Under the pieces are notes generated by a model that was not told the origin of the DNA, did not search any database, and saw only the letters and a program-made list of their open reading frames with translations. Shown here piece after piece: positions 1 to 13,532 of a stretch of 64,000 nucleotides of DNA. Position 1 is the first letter of the stretch; each line of letters begins with the position of its first letter. Source of the DNA: Spiroplasma cantharicola (lineage in GTDB: Bacteria > Bacillota_I > Bacilli_A > Mycoplasmatales > Mycoplasmataceae). Location of the stretch: NCBI RefSeq assembly GCF_001281045.1, contig NZ_CP012622.1:1-64000 (forward strand), written 5' to 3'. The position numbers were made by a program, and so were the translations under genes.

Positions 1-1329
1 ATGACTAACATTGCATTATGAAAAGAAATAAAAAAATGATTAATATCTTCTGATTTAATAGAACCAAACGTTTATGAAGAGTATGTAAAAAGTGCTTCAA
101 TTGAAGACCTTTCTGAAAATCAAAAGGTTATTGTTGTTAATAAGGACTTATCTAAATACTATTTGGAAAATATAGTAAAAGAACTTAAAGAAAAAATAAG
201 TAAAATACTAGAAAAAGATATTTCAATAAGTTTTTTATCAAAAGAAGAGTTCAAAAAAGAAAAAAAAATAAGTGAAATAATAATAAGTAAGAAAAAAAAT
301 AATGGAAGAGATTTTAATTTTGAAAGTTTTATTTCAGGAAAAAGTAATAGTGAAGCATATAATGCTTCAAAAGCTTTAATCAATAATTTAGGTAATAAGT
401 GAAACCCACTTTTTATATATGGAGATTCTGGATTAGGAAAAACTCACTTACTTAAAGCTATAAACAATGAACTAAATGTACAAAAAAATGATTTAAACAT
501 TAAATACTATGCATCTAATGATTTTAGAAAAGAAATTTTAGATTCATTGTTAGGTGGTTTTAAAGAAATAGAACAAACAAAATCAGAAATGAATGAAATT
601 GATGTTTTATTAATTGATGACATTCAATTCCTTGCAAATAGTGGAAAAACAAATGAAATATTTTTCAATATATTTAATTCTTTTATTGAAGAAGGGAAAC
701 AAATAGTAATAACATCAGACAAATTCCCTGAATTACTAAATGGATTTGATAAAAGATTAGTATCTAGATTTAATCAAGGTTTAAGTGTAAAAATAGAGCC
801 ACCAGATGTTGAAACAGCTTTAAAAATTATTGATTATAAAACTCAAATTGCAAATTTAAATTTAGCAACTGAATCAAAAAAATACATAGCATCTCATTTT
901 GGAACTGACGTTAGGAAAATTGAAGGAATAATTAATAAAATAGAGTTTAAATTAATACAAGATCAAGAATCAGTAGGAGAAATAATTGAACTTGATACTA
1001 TTCAAAAGTTATTAGAAGATTATTCTTATGCTCCAGGTGGAGAAATAACTGTTCAAAAAATTAAAAGTGTTGTTGCTCAAAATTATGGTGTAAATGTAAA
1101 ATCTATTGATGCAAAAAATAAAGTTTCTAGTGTTGTTATTGCAAGACATGTTTCAATGTATTTAACCACTGAATTAATGAAAAAAAATTATTCAGAAGTA
1201 GGTATTTTATTTGGTGGAAAAGACCATACAACTGTTATTAATGCCTGCAATAAAATTAAAAAAGCTATTGCTGAAGATAAGATTTTTAAAAACACATTAA
1301 AAAAAATTAAAAAGGACATAACTTCTTAA
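1..1329 (+). CDS. dnaA: Chromosomal replication initiator protein DnaA
   Basis: DnaA is the AAA+ ATPase that binds DnaA boxes, opens the origin and loads the helicase. The gene reads through in-frame TGA (Trp) codons and gives 442 aa, close to the usual length. Walker A GDSGLGKT lies at residues 141-148 and the Walker B LLIDD at about 203-207. The C-terminal box-recognition signature (KDHTTV) begins at residue 407. Residues 1-110 form the poorly conserved, Lys-rich domains I and II. The ATG is the first base of the window, consistent with numbering from the origin; its RBS and promoter are outside. The next gene is dnaN, the usual order. Confidence 0.97.
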
Positions 1330-1462
1330 TTATAAAAATATAGTATAAAGTGATAAAATCTTTTCATAAAGCTCATATTTTGTTGGTTTTTTAAAAGTTA
1401 TCCACATTTTAAGAGCATAATAATAATATAAATAATAAATAATAAATAAGGAGGTATTTTCA
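1330..1462. promoter_or_regulatory. Origin-like dnaA-dnaN spacer with one DnaA box
   Basis: The spacer contains a perfect DnaA box, TTATCCACA, at 1398-1406. It is followed by an almost G+C-free tract at about 1416-1450 built of TAA/ATA-like trinucleotides, which could be an unwinding element. The dnaN RBS AAGGAGG lies at about 1449-1455. Only one consensus box is visible, so further boxes may lie upstream of dnaA outside the window. Calling this part of oriC is inference from position and motif. Confidence 0.6.
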
Positions 1463-2587
1463 ATGTTCTTTAGTGTAAATAGATTAGCTTTTATTGAAGA
1501 AATAAACAAATGTAATAGAATTATTGATTCAAAAGTCCCTACACCAAGTATTAGTGGAATTTTATTAGAAATAGATGCTGATAAAATATCTTTGATTTCT
1601 TCGAATACCTCAATGTCTATAAAGACAATTATTAATATGGGTACCAATGATTTATTAATTAAAGAGACAGGCACAATCTTAATAAGGGGAAAATATTTTT
1701 TAGAAATACTTAGACGTATGGATGATGATATTGTTAACATTTCTAATATAGAAGAAAACATAGTTTCTTTATCAGGAGAAAAGTCTGAATTTTCATTAAA
1801 CATTTTAAATTATAATGATTATCCAACTATTGGTTTTAGAGAAAAGGGAGATATTGTAACAGTAAAAAATAATGATCTGAAGAAAAGTCTTAACCAAACA
1901 ATAATTTCCGTAAATGAATGAAATCAAAAAATAGTATTAGCTGGATTAAATTTCTCTATAGATAATTCAATGTTTTATATTACAGGAACTGATGGTTTTA
2001 GAGTATCAAGAAAAAGAATTCAACTATTTGAAGATATACCAAATAAATTTGAAACTAATATTCCACATAAAAGTGTTTTAGAGTTAATAAAATTATTACC
2101 AGAAAAAGGTGAATGTAAAATTGTTTCTGTTGATAGTCACGTAACTTTTATAATTAATAATACATTGTTTCAAACAACAATCTTAGAAGGGCAATTCCCT
2201 GATGTTAATGCAGTTTTCCCAACTGATTTTAATACAACATTATATATGGATAATAAGAAATTCTTTAAATTAATATCTAGAGCAGATATTCCAAGTGAAG
2301 AAAATACTTCTACGGTAGTAAATCTTATTTTAAATAATGATAGTATTTTTATAAAATCTAATATTCATCAAATAGGAAGTTTTGAAGAAATTTTTAAGGA
2401 ATTTGAATTAAAAGGATTAGATGAGCAAAATATATGTTTTAATTCAAAATATTTAATTGAGTCATTAAAAACTTTTGAAACTAAAAATGTTGAAATTAAT
2501 TTAATTGATTCTAAAAAACCAATTGTGATATCTTCATCAGAAGATATGGATTTAAGTCAAATTATTTTACCGATGTTTTCAAATTAA
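1463..2587 (+). CDS. dnaN: DNA polymerase III beta subunit (sliding clamp)
   Basis: This is the ring-shaped processivity clamp that tethers DNA polymerase III. The reading frame crosses one TGA codon at 1919-1921 and encodes 374 aa, typical for the family. The sequence shows three tandem clamp-like domains, and the C-terminal motif IILPMFSN resembles the conserved end of other clamps (usually LPMR). The start has a strong RBS, AAGGAGG, about 8 bases upstream. It follows dnaA, as in most bacteria. Confidence 0.96.
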
Positions 2588-2621
2588 TAACTTATATCTA
2601 CATACCTTTCACTTACTTAAA

Positions 2622-2630
2622 TGATATAAT
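2622..2630 (+). promoter_or_regulatory. Extended -10 promoter of gyrBA
   Basis: TGATATAAT is an extended -10 element (TGN then TATAAT at 2625-2630), 25 bases upstream of the gyrB ATG. No good -35 hexamer is visible at 16-18 bp, which fits extended -10 promoters. It lies in the short spacer after dnaN, so gyrB-gyrA-serS probably has its own transcription start. Confidence 0.6.
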
Positions 2631-2654
2631 TAAGTTTGTGAGAGGTATTTTATT

Positions 2655-4559
<1,905 letters not shown>

Positions 4560-4579
4560 AGTAAGGTAGGTGAAACTAA

Positions 4580-7012
4580 ATGAGTGAAATAAAACACGGT
4601 CGCATTTTAGAGATGGATATTAAAAGCGAAGTTGAAAAAGATTTTTTAGAATACTCAATGAGTGTTATTGTTAGTAGAGCTCTTCCTGATTTAAAAGATG
4701 GATTAAAACCAGTTCATAGAAGAATTATTTATGCTATGAATGATTTAAAAATTACATCAGATACTCCACACAAAAAATCTGCACGTATTGTTGGTGAAGT
4801 AATTGGTAAATATCACCCTCATGGTGATTCTTCAGTTTATGAAGCAATGGTTAGAATGTCGCAAGATTTTTCCTATAGATATCCCTTAGTTGAAGGACAT
4901 GGGAATTTTGGTTCAATTGATGGAGATGGTGCAGCTGCAATGCGTTATACAGAAGCAAGGCTTGCAAAAATTACATCATTATTATTAAAAGATATTGATA
5001 TGGATACAGTGCCATTTGTTGATAACTATGATGCGTCTGAAAGAGAACCAAAGTATTTAACTGGTTATTTTCCAAACCTTTTAGTTAATGGAGCAACAGG
5101 TATAGCTGTAGGTATGGCAACTAATATCCCACCTCATAATTTAAGAGAAGTTGTAGGTGCAACTATTGCATATATAAAAGATGATCAAATGACAATTGAT
5201 GATATTTTAAAATATATTAAAGGCCCAGACTTTCCAACAGGTGCTTTAATGACAAATGGAAAAAGCATGATTGAAGGTTATAGAACCGGTAAAGGTAATT
5301 TAATAATTAGATCAAAAATTGATATTGAAGAAACTAGCAAAAATCAAAGAATAGTTGTAAGTGAAATTCCATATCAAACTAATAAATTAAAAGTTGTTGA
5401 AAAAATAGTAGAACTTTATAAAAATAAGATTATAATGGGTATTTCAGATATCAGAGATGAGTCTAACTATGAGGGAATTAGAATTGTAATAGAATTATCT
5501 AAAAATTCAAATCCACAACTTATAATCAAAAAACTTTACAAATATACAAACTTGCAGTCAAGTTTTGCAATCAACATGCTTTCTTTAAATAATGGAATTC
5601 CTGTTGTTTTAAATATTAAAGATATATTAAAATTTTATGTAAAACATCAAATTGAAATAATTGTTAAAAGAAGCATTTTTGAAAAAAATAAATTAAATGC
5701 AAAATTACATATTTTAAATGCAATTAGAGTTACATTAGATCATATTGACGAAATTATAAAAATTATAAAAGAGTCAAAAACTACTGAAATTGCACATGAG
5801 AAATTATTTAAAGCTTTTGGTTTTGATGAAAAACAATCCAAAGCAATTTTAGATATGAGATTGCAAAGATTAGTAGGATTGGAAAGAGAAAAAGTAGAAT
5901 TAGATATTAAAAATATAGAAATAAGAATATCTGAACTTGAAGAAATCTTATCTTCAAAAGAAAAACAAAATGACTTATTAATTACTCAACTTGAAGATAT
6001 TGTAAATAAATTTGGTGATGAAAGAAGAACAAAAATTATTGAAGAAGATGAAACCCAAATTGATGATGAGGAATTGATTCAAGATACACAAATGTTAATA
6101 ACTTTATCTGAAGATGGATATATTAGAAGACTTTCAAATGAGGAATTTAAAACTCAAAAACGTGGTGGTAAAGGTGTCATTATAAATAATAATCATGAAG
6201 ATAATATTGCAATTGCAAAATTTGGTAAAACAAAAGATGATGTTTTATTTTTTACAGATGAAGGAAAAGTTTATAGGATTAAAGCCTATAATATAACACA
6301 ATTTTCTAGAAATGCTAGAGGTGTACCAGTAATTAACTTTATAGGAATAAATTCTTCTGAAAAGGTAACTTCAATTTTACCTTTAAAAAATAAAAAGAAT
6401 GCGTATAAATATTTACTTTTTGTAACTCAAAAGGGAGTTGTTAAAAAAGTTGAAATAGAGGAATTTAATAGAATTAATAATTTTGGGAAAATTGCAATTA
6501 ATTTAGATGAAGGAGATAAGTTAGTTTCTGTAATACCAACTGTTGGTGGAACAGAAATTTTAATAGCTTCACTAAATGGAAAAATAATTAAAGTTAACGA
6601 AGATAACTTTAGACCTATGTCAAGATCTTCAAGAGGAGTAAAAGGTATGGGATTAGACAAAAATGATTTTGTTGTATCCTCGTGTTCAAGTTATAAAAAT
6701 GAAAGTGTTGCAACAATATCAGAAAAAGGAATTGTTAAAAAAACACTTATAAGTGAATATAACATTTTTGGTAGAGGTGCTAAAGGTGTTTTGGGAATGA
6801 AACTAAATGAAAAGACTGGTAAGTTTAAATCTCTTCTAGCAATTAGAGAAACAGATGAAATTTTAATGATATCTTCAAAAGGTAAGATAATAAAAATTGG
6901 AGCTCAAGATATTAATTTACAATCTAGAAACTCAGCAGGAGTAATTGGATTTAATTTAGAAACAGATGAAACTATTACATCAACTACATTAGAATGAAAT
7001 AAAGGTGAATAG
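4580..7012 (+). CDS. gyrA: DNA gyrase subunit A
   Basis: GyrA is the DNA breakage-reunion subunit. The product is 810 aa including one TGA-encoded Trp near the C-terminus. The catalytic tyrosine is Tyr123 in AAMRYTEAR. The quinolone-pocket segment [12 protein letters not shown] carries Ser and Glu at the two positions most often mutated in resistant strains (Ser83 and Asp87 in E. coli numbering). The C-terminal third has repeated beta-pinwheel blades with KRGGKGV and SRSSRGVKG, including a GyrA-box-like segment, which supports gyrase over topoisomerase IV. The stop is one base from the serS ATG. Confidence 0.96.
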
Positions 7013-7013
7013 A

Positions 7014-8302
<1,289 letters not shown>

Positions 8303-8310
8303 TTTTATTT

Positions 8311-8362
8311 TTTTTATTTTTTATAAATTGTTTCACGTGAAACAATTTATAAAAAATAAAAA
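8311..8362. repeat. 52-bp perfect palindrome centred on parS-2
   Basis: I compared 8311-8336 with the reverse complement of 8337-8362 base by base and all 26 positions match. The arms beyond the parS core are A/T only. It can extrude as a cruciform or fold as an RNA hairpin with T-rich flanks on both strands, so it could also terminate transcription. Confidence 0.9.
8329..8344. promoter_or_regulatory. parS: parS site 2 (ParB/Spo0J binding site)
   Basis: This is a second exact TGTTTCACGTGAAACA, whose centre is 49 bp from the centre of the first. It sits at the exact centre of the 52-bp perfect palindrome 8311-8362. Paired sites this close should favour ParB nucleation; this is inference. Confidence 0.9.
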
Positions 8363-8384
8363 GCATATAAATCTATGAAAAAAA

Positions 8385-8393
8385 TGTTATTAT
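8385..8393 (+). promoter_or_regulatory. Extended -10 promoter of the SRP RNA
   Basis: TGTTATTAT (TGN plus TATTAT at 8388-8393) is an extended -10 element ending 7 bases before the predicted 5' end of the SRP RNA at 8400. That is the expected distance to a transcription start. Confidence 0.6.
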
Positions 8394-8399
8394 ATAGAT

Positions 8400-8478
8400 G
8401 TCATTGTAAGGGTGACGTTCGAAGTTGGTCAGGACCGGAAGGTAGCAGCCATAAGAATCCAGTGCCTTGTACAGTGAC
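8400..8478 (+). ncRNA. ffs: Signal recognition particle RNA (4.5S / scRNA)
   Basis: The conserved SRP domain IV core appears as GGTCAGGACCGGAAGGTAGC at about 8428-8447, followed by AGCC. It includes the GGAA tetraloop and the asymmetric internal loop bound by Ffh. The ends pair (GTCATTGTAAGG with CCTTGTACAGTGAC), giving a simple hairpin of about 79 nt, the small type found in mollicutes. A run of seven T follows at 8479-8485 and acts as terminator. With Ffh it targets membrane proteins to the Sec machinery. Exact ends are estimated from pairing. Confidence 0.93.
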
Positions 8479-8504
8479 TTTTTTTATTTTTAGGAGAACT
8501 TTTT

Positions 8505-8930
8505 ATGGAATTGATTTTTAATACACTACTTATGGAATTAAAAAAATGTAAGAAGAATAAGGATGTTCCAGTATCTGCCTTATTAATTGACACTAATAAT
8601 AAAATAGTTGCAAAATCTTTTAATAGTAGGCAAAAGAAATATAATTTTTCTAATCATGCCGAGATAAGAGTATTAAATAAAATATATAAAAAACTAAAAA
8701 CTAAAAACTTAGGAGACTATAGATTAGTTACATCATTAAAACCTTGTTTAATGTGTATTACTGTTATTGAACAAGCTAGTATAAAAAAAGTATTGTATTA
8801 CCTTGATAATATAAAATGTAATTATAATAGGATCCTAACAGATATTACTTTTGAAAAAATAGGAAGTAGTAAAGAAAGTACAATATTTGAAACGGAATTA
8901 AAAGAATTCTTTTTAAAATTAAGGAAATAA
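8505..8930 (+). CDS. tadA: tRNA adenosine(34) deaminase (TadA-like)
   Basis: This is a zinc-dependent deaminase of the cytidine deaminase fold; TadA converts A34 of tRNA-Arg(ACG) to inosine so that CGN codons can be read. The 141-aa protein has the HAE motif (His51, Glu53) and PCLMC (Cys81, Cys84), which supply the zinc ligands and the catalytic glutamate. The length is slightly short of the usual 150-170 aa. A good RBS (AGGAGA) precedes the ATG. It lies directly after the SRP RNA and before dnaX, a common order in Firmicutes-related genomes. Confidence 0.88.
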   Translation: MELIFNTLLMELKKCKKNKDVPVSALLIDTNNKIVAKSFNSRQKKYNFSNHAEIRVLNKIYKKLKTKNLGDYRLVTSLKPCLMCITVIEQASIKKVLYYLDNIKCNYNRILTDITFEKIGSSKESTIFETELKEFFLKLRK

Positions 8931-8966
8931 CTATGTAAAATATTTATGCAAGGGGAGTAAATAATT

Positions 8967-10844
8967 ATGGAAAATAAAAAGTCACTTTATAGGGAGTATA
9001 GACCAAAGAATTTTGATCAAGTTGCAGGTCATAATGGAATTAAGGAAATATTAATTTCTCAAATCAATTCAAATTCATTTGGACATGCTTTGTTATTTTC
9101 TGGTCAAAGAGGAACAGGTAAAACATCTATTGCAAAAATATTTGCAAAAATAGTCAATTGCCAAAATTTAAATGGTTATAATCCCTGTGATAATTGTATA
9201 AGTTGTAAAGAGTTTAATAATAATGCTCATTCAGATATATTTGAAATAGATGCAGCTTCAAATAATGGAGTTGAAGAGATTAGAAACATAAAAGCTAATG
9301 TTTCGTTGCTACCAAGTTTTTCAAAGTATAAGGTATATATAATTGATGAAGTACATATGCTTTCAAATTCGGCTTTTAATGCTTTACTTAAAACTTTAGA
9401 AGAACCACCAAAACATGTTATTTTTATTTTAGCAACTACAGAGTTTTCAAAAATCCCAGCTACAATAATTTCAAGATGTCAATTATTTAATTTTAAAAAA
9501 ATTGGTCAAAAAGATTTAGAGCAAAAAGTTGAAGAAATATGTAAAGCTGAAGGCAAAATAATAACTAAGGAAGCTTTAAATGAAATTTATTATATGTCAG
9601 ATGGTTCATTAAGAGATGCACTTAATTATTTAGAGCAATCATTAACAATTTCTGAAAAAGAAGTTAATGTTGAAATTTTAAAAAAGATATTTTACATTGC
9701 AACAAAAGTTGAAAAATTAAATATTATTAAGAATGTAATTCAAGGTAATACAAAGGAAATAATTTCATATTTTGAAGTTTCAAATAACCAAGGAATAGAC
9801 TTTCAAACAATGACATTAAGTTTATTAGATATTATAAAAGAGATAATAGAAGTTAAACTTACACAAGATTATAATTTTTTAAGTAATTTAACAATTGAGG
9901 ATTTTAATAATTTTAATCAAACAGATATAAAAATTATGTTTGATCTAGCAGATAATATATCTGATTCTTATACTAAATCTAAAAACTCAAATATAAGCTT
10001 TCAATATATATTAATAAATATTTTAAAAACTGTTTCAACTAAAAAACTTATAAGTGTTATTGAAAAAGATAAACTTACTTGCAGTTTACCAACTTCAACA
10101 ATTAATTGAGATGAGCCAAATACAGATAAAACAAATAACTTAGGTGAAAATTTAAAAGAAAAATCTTTTGAGTTAAATAAAAATATAGTTTCACAAGAAA
10201 AGAAATCACAAGATGAAAAAAATATGAATAATAATTTCTCTGTGAAAAATAATATACAAGATTTTTTTAAAGAAAAAGATGATTCTAAGTTTTTAAAGCT
10301 ACAAATGAAGTTATTAATTTCAGAAGCAATTATTTATAAAAATATTATAGATTTTACAAATGATCAAATTATTAATGTTTTAGTAGGTGCAAATAAACAA
10401 GCAAGAAAATATTATGAAGAAAAATTTGAACGCATGTTTAATGAAGAGGTAATAAATGGTAACTCAAAATTTATTGAAAATTTTATTATGTTTTATGGTT
10501 CAAAAATAACAGCTTCAAGTGAAGATTCAGTTATATTAGTTTCGGATGAAAGAACAATATCAAAATGAATTAATAATAGACTTCAGAAACCAAATATAAG
10601 AAAACAAATTTATGAATATTTTGGAAAAGAAGTTAAAATAATTTCTCTTGATAAAACAAGATGATCAGAAATTAAAATTGAATTTATGGATAGAAAAAAT
10701 AATAATAAGTTAGAAGAATTTAAACATATAGATACAGAATATTTTTATGAAGCTTTAAATAAAAAAGATGATAATGATGAAAATCAATATTTGAAAAGAG
10801 CAAAAGAAATTTTAGGAGATCAAAATATTAAGGTTGTGAACTAA
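8967..10844 (+). CDS. dnaX: DNA polymerase III subunits gamma and tau
   Basis: DnaX is the AAA+ motor of the clamp loader. The gene crosses several TGA codons (first at 10107) and encodes 625 aa. Walker A GQRGTGKT is at residues 46-53, the zinc-binding cysteines follow (CDNCISC), and the DEVHMLS Walker B and SRC sensor segments are present. The C-terminal part (from about residue 380) is Lys/Asn-rich and variable, corresponding to the tau region. I see no obvious slippery A-run with stem-loop that would force a gamma frameshift. The stop overlaps the recR ATG by one base, implying translational coupling. Confidence 0.95.
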
Positions 10845-11416
10845 TGGATAAAATAATTGAAGAATTAAAGAGTATCGATGGTATTGGGAAAAAAGTGGCT
10901 GAAAAAATTCTTTTTGATTTAATAATTAATAAAAATAAAATTAGTTCGTTAGAAACTGTGATTAATGAAATAAAAAAATCTTACAGTGAATGTAATACTT
11001 GTTTTTACTTTAAAGAAAATAATGTTTGCACTTTTTGTAATAACAAAAATAGAAATCAAAATATTATTTGTGTTGTATCTACAAAACTTGATGCAATTAA
11101 AATAGCAAAAAGTAATTATAATGGTCTAATACATGTATTAAATGGGGAGATAAATTTGAATAAAAATATAGGTCCTGAAAAAATTAAAATAAGTGAATTA
11201 TTTGTTAGAATTAGTAAAGGTATAGAATTATTACTTGCTTTAAATTTAACATTTGAAGGAGAAGTAACTTCAAACTACATAGCTAATAAAGCAAAAGGAA
11301 TATGCGAGAAAATTTCTAGAATTGCAAGAGGGATTCCATTAGGTGGAGTTTTAGATTATATTGATCAAGAAACATTAAATGATGCAATTTTGAATAGAAA
11401 GAAACTAGATGATTAG
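10844..11416 (+). CDS. recR: Recombination protein RecR
   Basis: RecR works with RecO to load RecA on gapped DNA. The 190-aa protein (usual length about 198) has an N-terminal helix-hairpin-helix (SIDGIGKKVAEKI), a C4 zinc finger (CNTCFYF, then CTFC) and a Toprim domain ending in an ARGIPLGG motif. The Toprim segment is less typical than in Firmicutes. It overlaps the dnaX stop by one base, the dnaX-recR pairing found in most bacteria. Confidence 0.92.
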   Translation: MDKIIEELKSIDGIGKKVAEKILFDLIINKNKISSLETVINEIKKSYSECNTCFYFKENNVCTFCNNKNRNQNIICVVSTKLDAIKIAKSNYNGLIHVLNGEINLNKNIGPEKIKISELFVRISKGIELLLALNLTFEGEVTSNYIANKAKGICEKISRIARGIPLGGVLDYIDQETLNDAILNRKKLDD

Positions 11417-11433
11417 TTTAGAGGACTTATAGT

Positions 11434-12063
11434 ATGTTATTTATTTCATTAGAAGGTATAGATGGTTCAGGTAAAACAACAATTTCTAAAATGATTAAAG
11501 ATAATTTAATTCAAAAGGGATACAAAGTTTTACTTACAAGAGAACCAGGGGGAGAACCTTTGGCAGAAGAATTAAGAAGAATTATTCTTGATGAAAAAAA
11601 TTCAATTAATCCATGAGCAGAAACTTTGTTGTATGTTGCAGCAAGAAAACAACATTTAGATTCAATAATATTGCCTGCTTTAAAAGAAGGAACAATTGTT
11701 GTATGTGATAGATTTATGGACTCAACATCAGCTTATCAAGGATATGCAAGAAATATAGGTATGGCAGATGTTAATGAATTACAAAGCATCGTTTTAGGTT
11801 CAACAAAACCAGACTTAACAATTTTTTTTGATATAACTCCAAAGGAATCACAAATTAGATTAATGAATAGAAAAAGAAGCGCTGACAGAATGGAACAGGA
11901 AAATCAAAGATTTCATGAGGCAGTATATGAGGGTTATCAAATCTTAATTTCTGAAAACTCAGATAGAATTAAAGTTGTAGATTCGAGAAAGCAAATTAAT
12001 GAAGTTTTACAACAAGTTGATTTTTTAATTGATAATGCTCTTAATGAAAGAACAAAAAAATAA
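11434..12063 (+). CDS. tmk: Thymidylate kinase
   Basis: Tmk phosphorylates dTMP to dTDP for DNA synthesis. The 209-aa product has the P-loop GIDGSGKTT at residues 8-16, the TREPGG loop and the DRFMDSTSAYQG motif that contacts the nucleotide. A TGA Trp codon interrupts the standard-code frame at 11614-11616. The stop codon overlaps the holB ATG by one base (TAATG), so the two genes are probably coupled. Confidence 0.95.
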
Positions 12064-12809
12064 TGAAAAAAGTAGAGGTATTTAGTATTGTTAATGAATT
12101 GATAAAAAATAAAAAACTTTACCATTCAATAATAATTTCAAACGAAAATCAAACTAATCTTGATGAAATCTCAACAGAAATTTTAAGACAAATATATTGT
12201 TTAAATAATTCCTTTGAAAATGATGGTTGTGATTGATGTTTAAAAGTTGTTAATAAAAACAATCTAAATATTTTTTATATTGGAGACTCAATATCAAAAA
12301 TATCAAAGGATGATATTAAAGAATTAATTATAAAATTCTCTTCTTCAGGAATTGAAGACAATAAAAATAAAGTTTATATATTGGCTAATGGAGAAAACTT
12401 AAGTGAAAGTGCGTCTAATGCGCTACTTAAATTTTTAGAAGAACCTCCTAAAAATACTTATGCTTTAATTTTAACAAAGGATAGAAATAAAATTTTGAGC
12501 ACAATTAAATCAAGATGCAAACTTTTTTCTATTGAAAATGAAATTATTAAAGAAAAATTTGATTCACAAATTATAAAATTCTTTTTAAATAAAGAGAAGA
12601 AAAAATTATTAAAATATTTGATAAGTTTTAAGAAAATGGAAAGATCAGAAATTATAGCAGATTTAAATATTGCTTTTGAAAATTCTATAGATTTAAATAT
12701 AAAATTTTTACAAGAACTTTTATTGGATACAATAAATGAAATAAAAGAAACAAATTATATTAATTTAATTTTGGAGAATTTGTTTATAAAAATGTATGAG
12801 GTAATCTAA
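12063..12809 (+). CDS. holB: DNA polymerase III delta' subunit
   Basis: HolB is the non-motor AAA+ subunit of the clamp loader. The gene gives 248 aa, shorter than the ~330 aa of Firmicutes proteins. The conserved helix ASNALLKFLEEPP and the SRC sensor-1 segment (IKSRCKLF) are clear. The N-terminal P-loop region (HSIIISNENQTN) is degenerate, as expected for delta'. It starts on the tmk stop codon and its own stop overlaps the next ATG, so it is within a tightly coupled operon. Confidence 0.88.
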
Positions 12810-13531
12810 TGCAAGTAAAAAACGACATTTTAAATTATAAAGAACTAAAAATAATTCAAGATAATGAAATGTTCAATTTTTGTATTGACTCAGTTTTATT
12901 GGCTAGATTTTGAAAACCATCAAATAAATATAAAAACATTTTAGATTTTGGAACTAATAATGCAATCATACCTTTAATAATTTCAAGATATACAAAGTCC
13001 AAAATAACTGGTATTGAAATTCAAGTGGAGGCTTGCAAAATTGCTAAAAAAAACATAAAAATAAATAAACTTGAAGATCAAATTGAAATAATAAATTCAG
13101 ATATTAAAGATTTTATTTTGGATAAAAATAATAACTTTGATTTAATATTCTGTAATCCACCTTTTTTTAAAGTGGATAAGGAATCAAAGCTTAATAAAAA
13201 AAGTAAATTTTTAACTCCTGCAAGACATGAGATATTAATAACTTTGGAGGAAATAATAAAAAGTGCAAAAATAGCATTAAAAAATGGTGGTAAGTTTTTT
13301 ATGATTCATTTAAGTGAAAGGTTAGATGAAATAATTTTTTTATTAAAGCAAAATAATTTTTCAGTAAAAAAATTACAAATAGTTTATTCAAAAGAAAAAC
13401 AAAATTCAAAGAGAATTCTTATAGAAGCAATTAACGATGGAAATAATGGAATGAAAATTTTAGAGCCTCTTTATATTCATAATGAAGATGGAAGTTATAA
13501 GAAGGAAATATTAGAAATGTTTGGTGATTAA
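12809..13531 (+). CDS. tRNA1(Val) (adenine(37)-N6)-methyltransferase family protein
   Basis: This is a class I SAM-dependent methyltransferase of 240 aa. It has the glycine-poor motif I region LDFGTNNAIIPL and the N6-adenine catalytic motif NPPF (DLIFCNPPFF). The pattern and the position between holB and a tRNA modification gene match the YabB/TrmNF family, which methylates A37 of tRNA-Val. Trp is encoded by TGA near residue 35. The start overlaps the holB stop by one base. Substrate is inferred from family, not visible in sequence. Confidence 0.82.
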
Positions 13532-13532
13532 A

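Noticed and set aside
1330..1803. Minus-strand 157-aa open frame opposite dnaN
   Set aside because: It is the antisense of the dnaN coding region, without RBS, and results from the AT-rich codon pattern. The same holds for the other minus-strand frames except 57676-59214.
1919..1921. In-frame TGA codons as frameshifts or pseudogenes (seen in dnaN and most long genes)
   Set aside because: They coincide with expected Trp positions and the frame continues with conserved family sequence, so they are sense codons under translation table 4.
8505..8930. tadA as a cytidine or dCMP deaminase
   Set aside because: HAE plus PCLMC is shared by these families, but length, lack of dCMP deaminase motifs and position between the SRP RNA and dnaX favour TadA.
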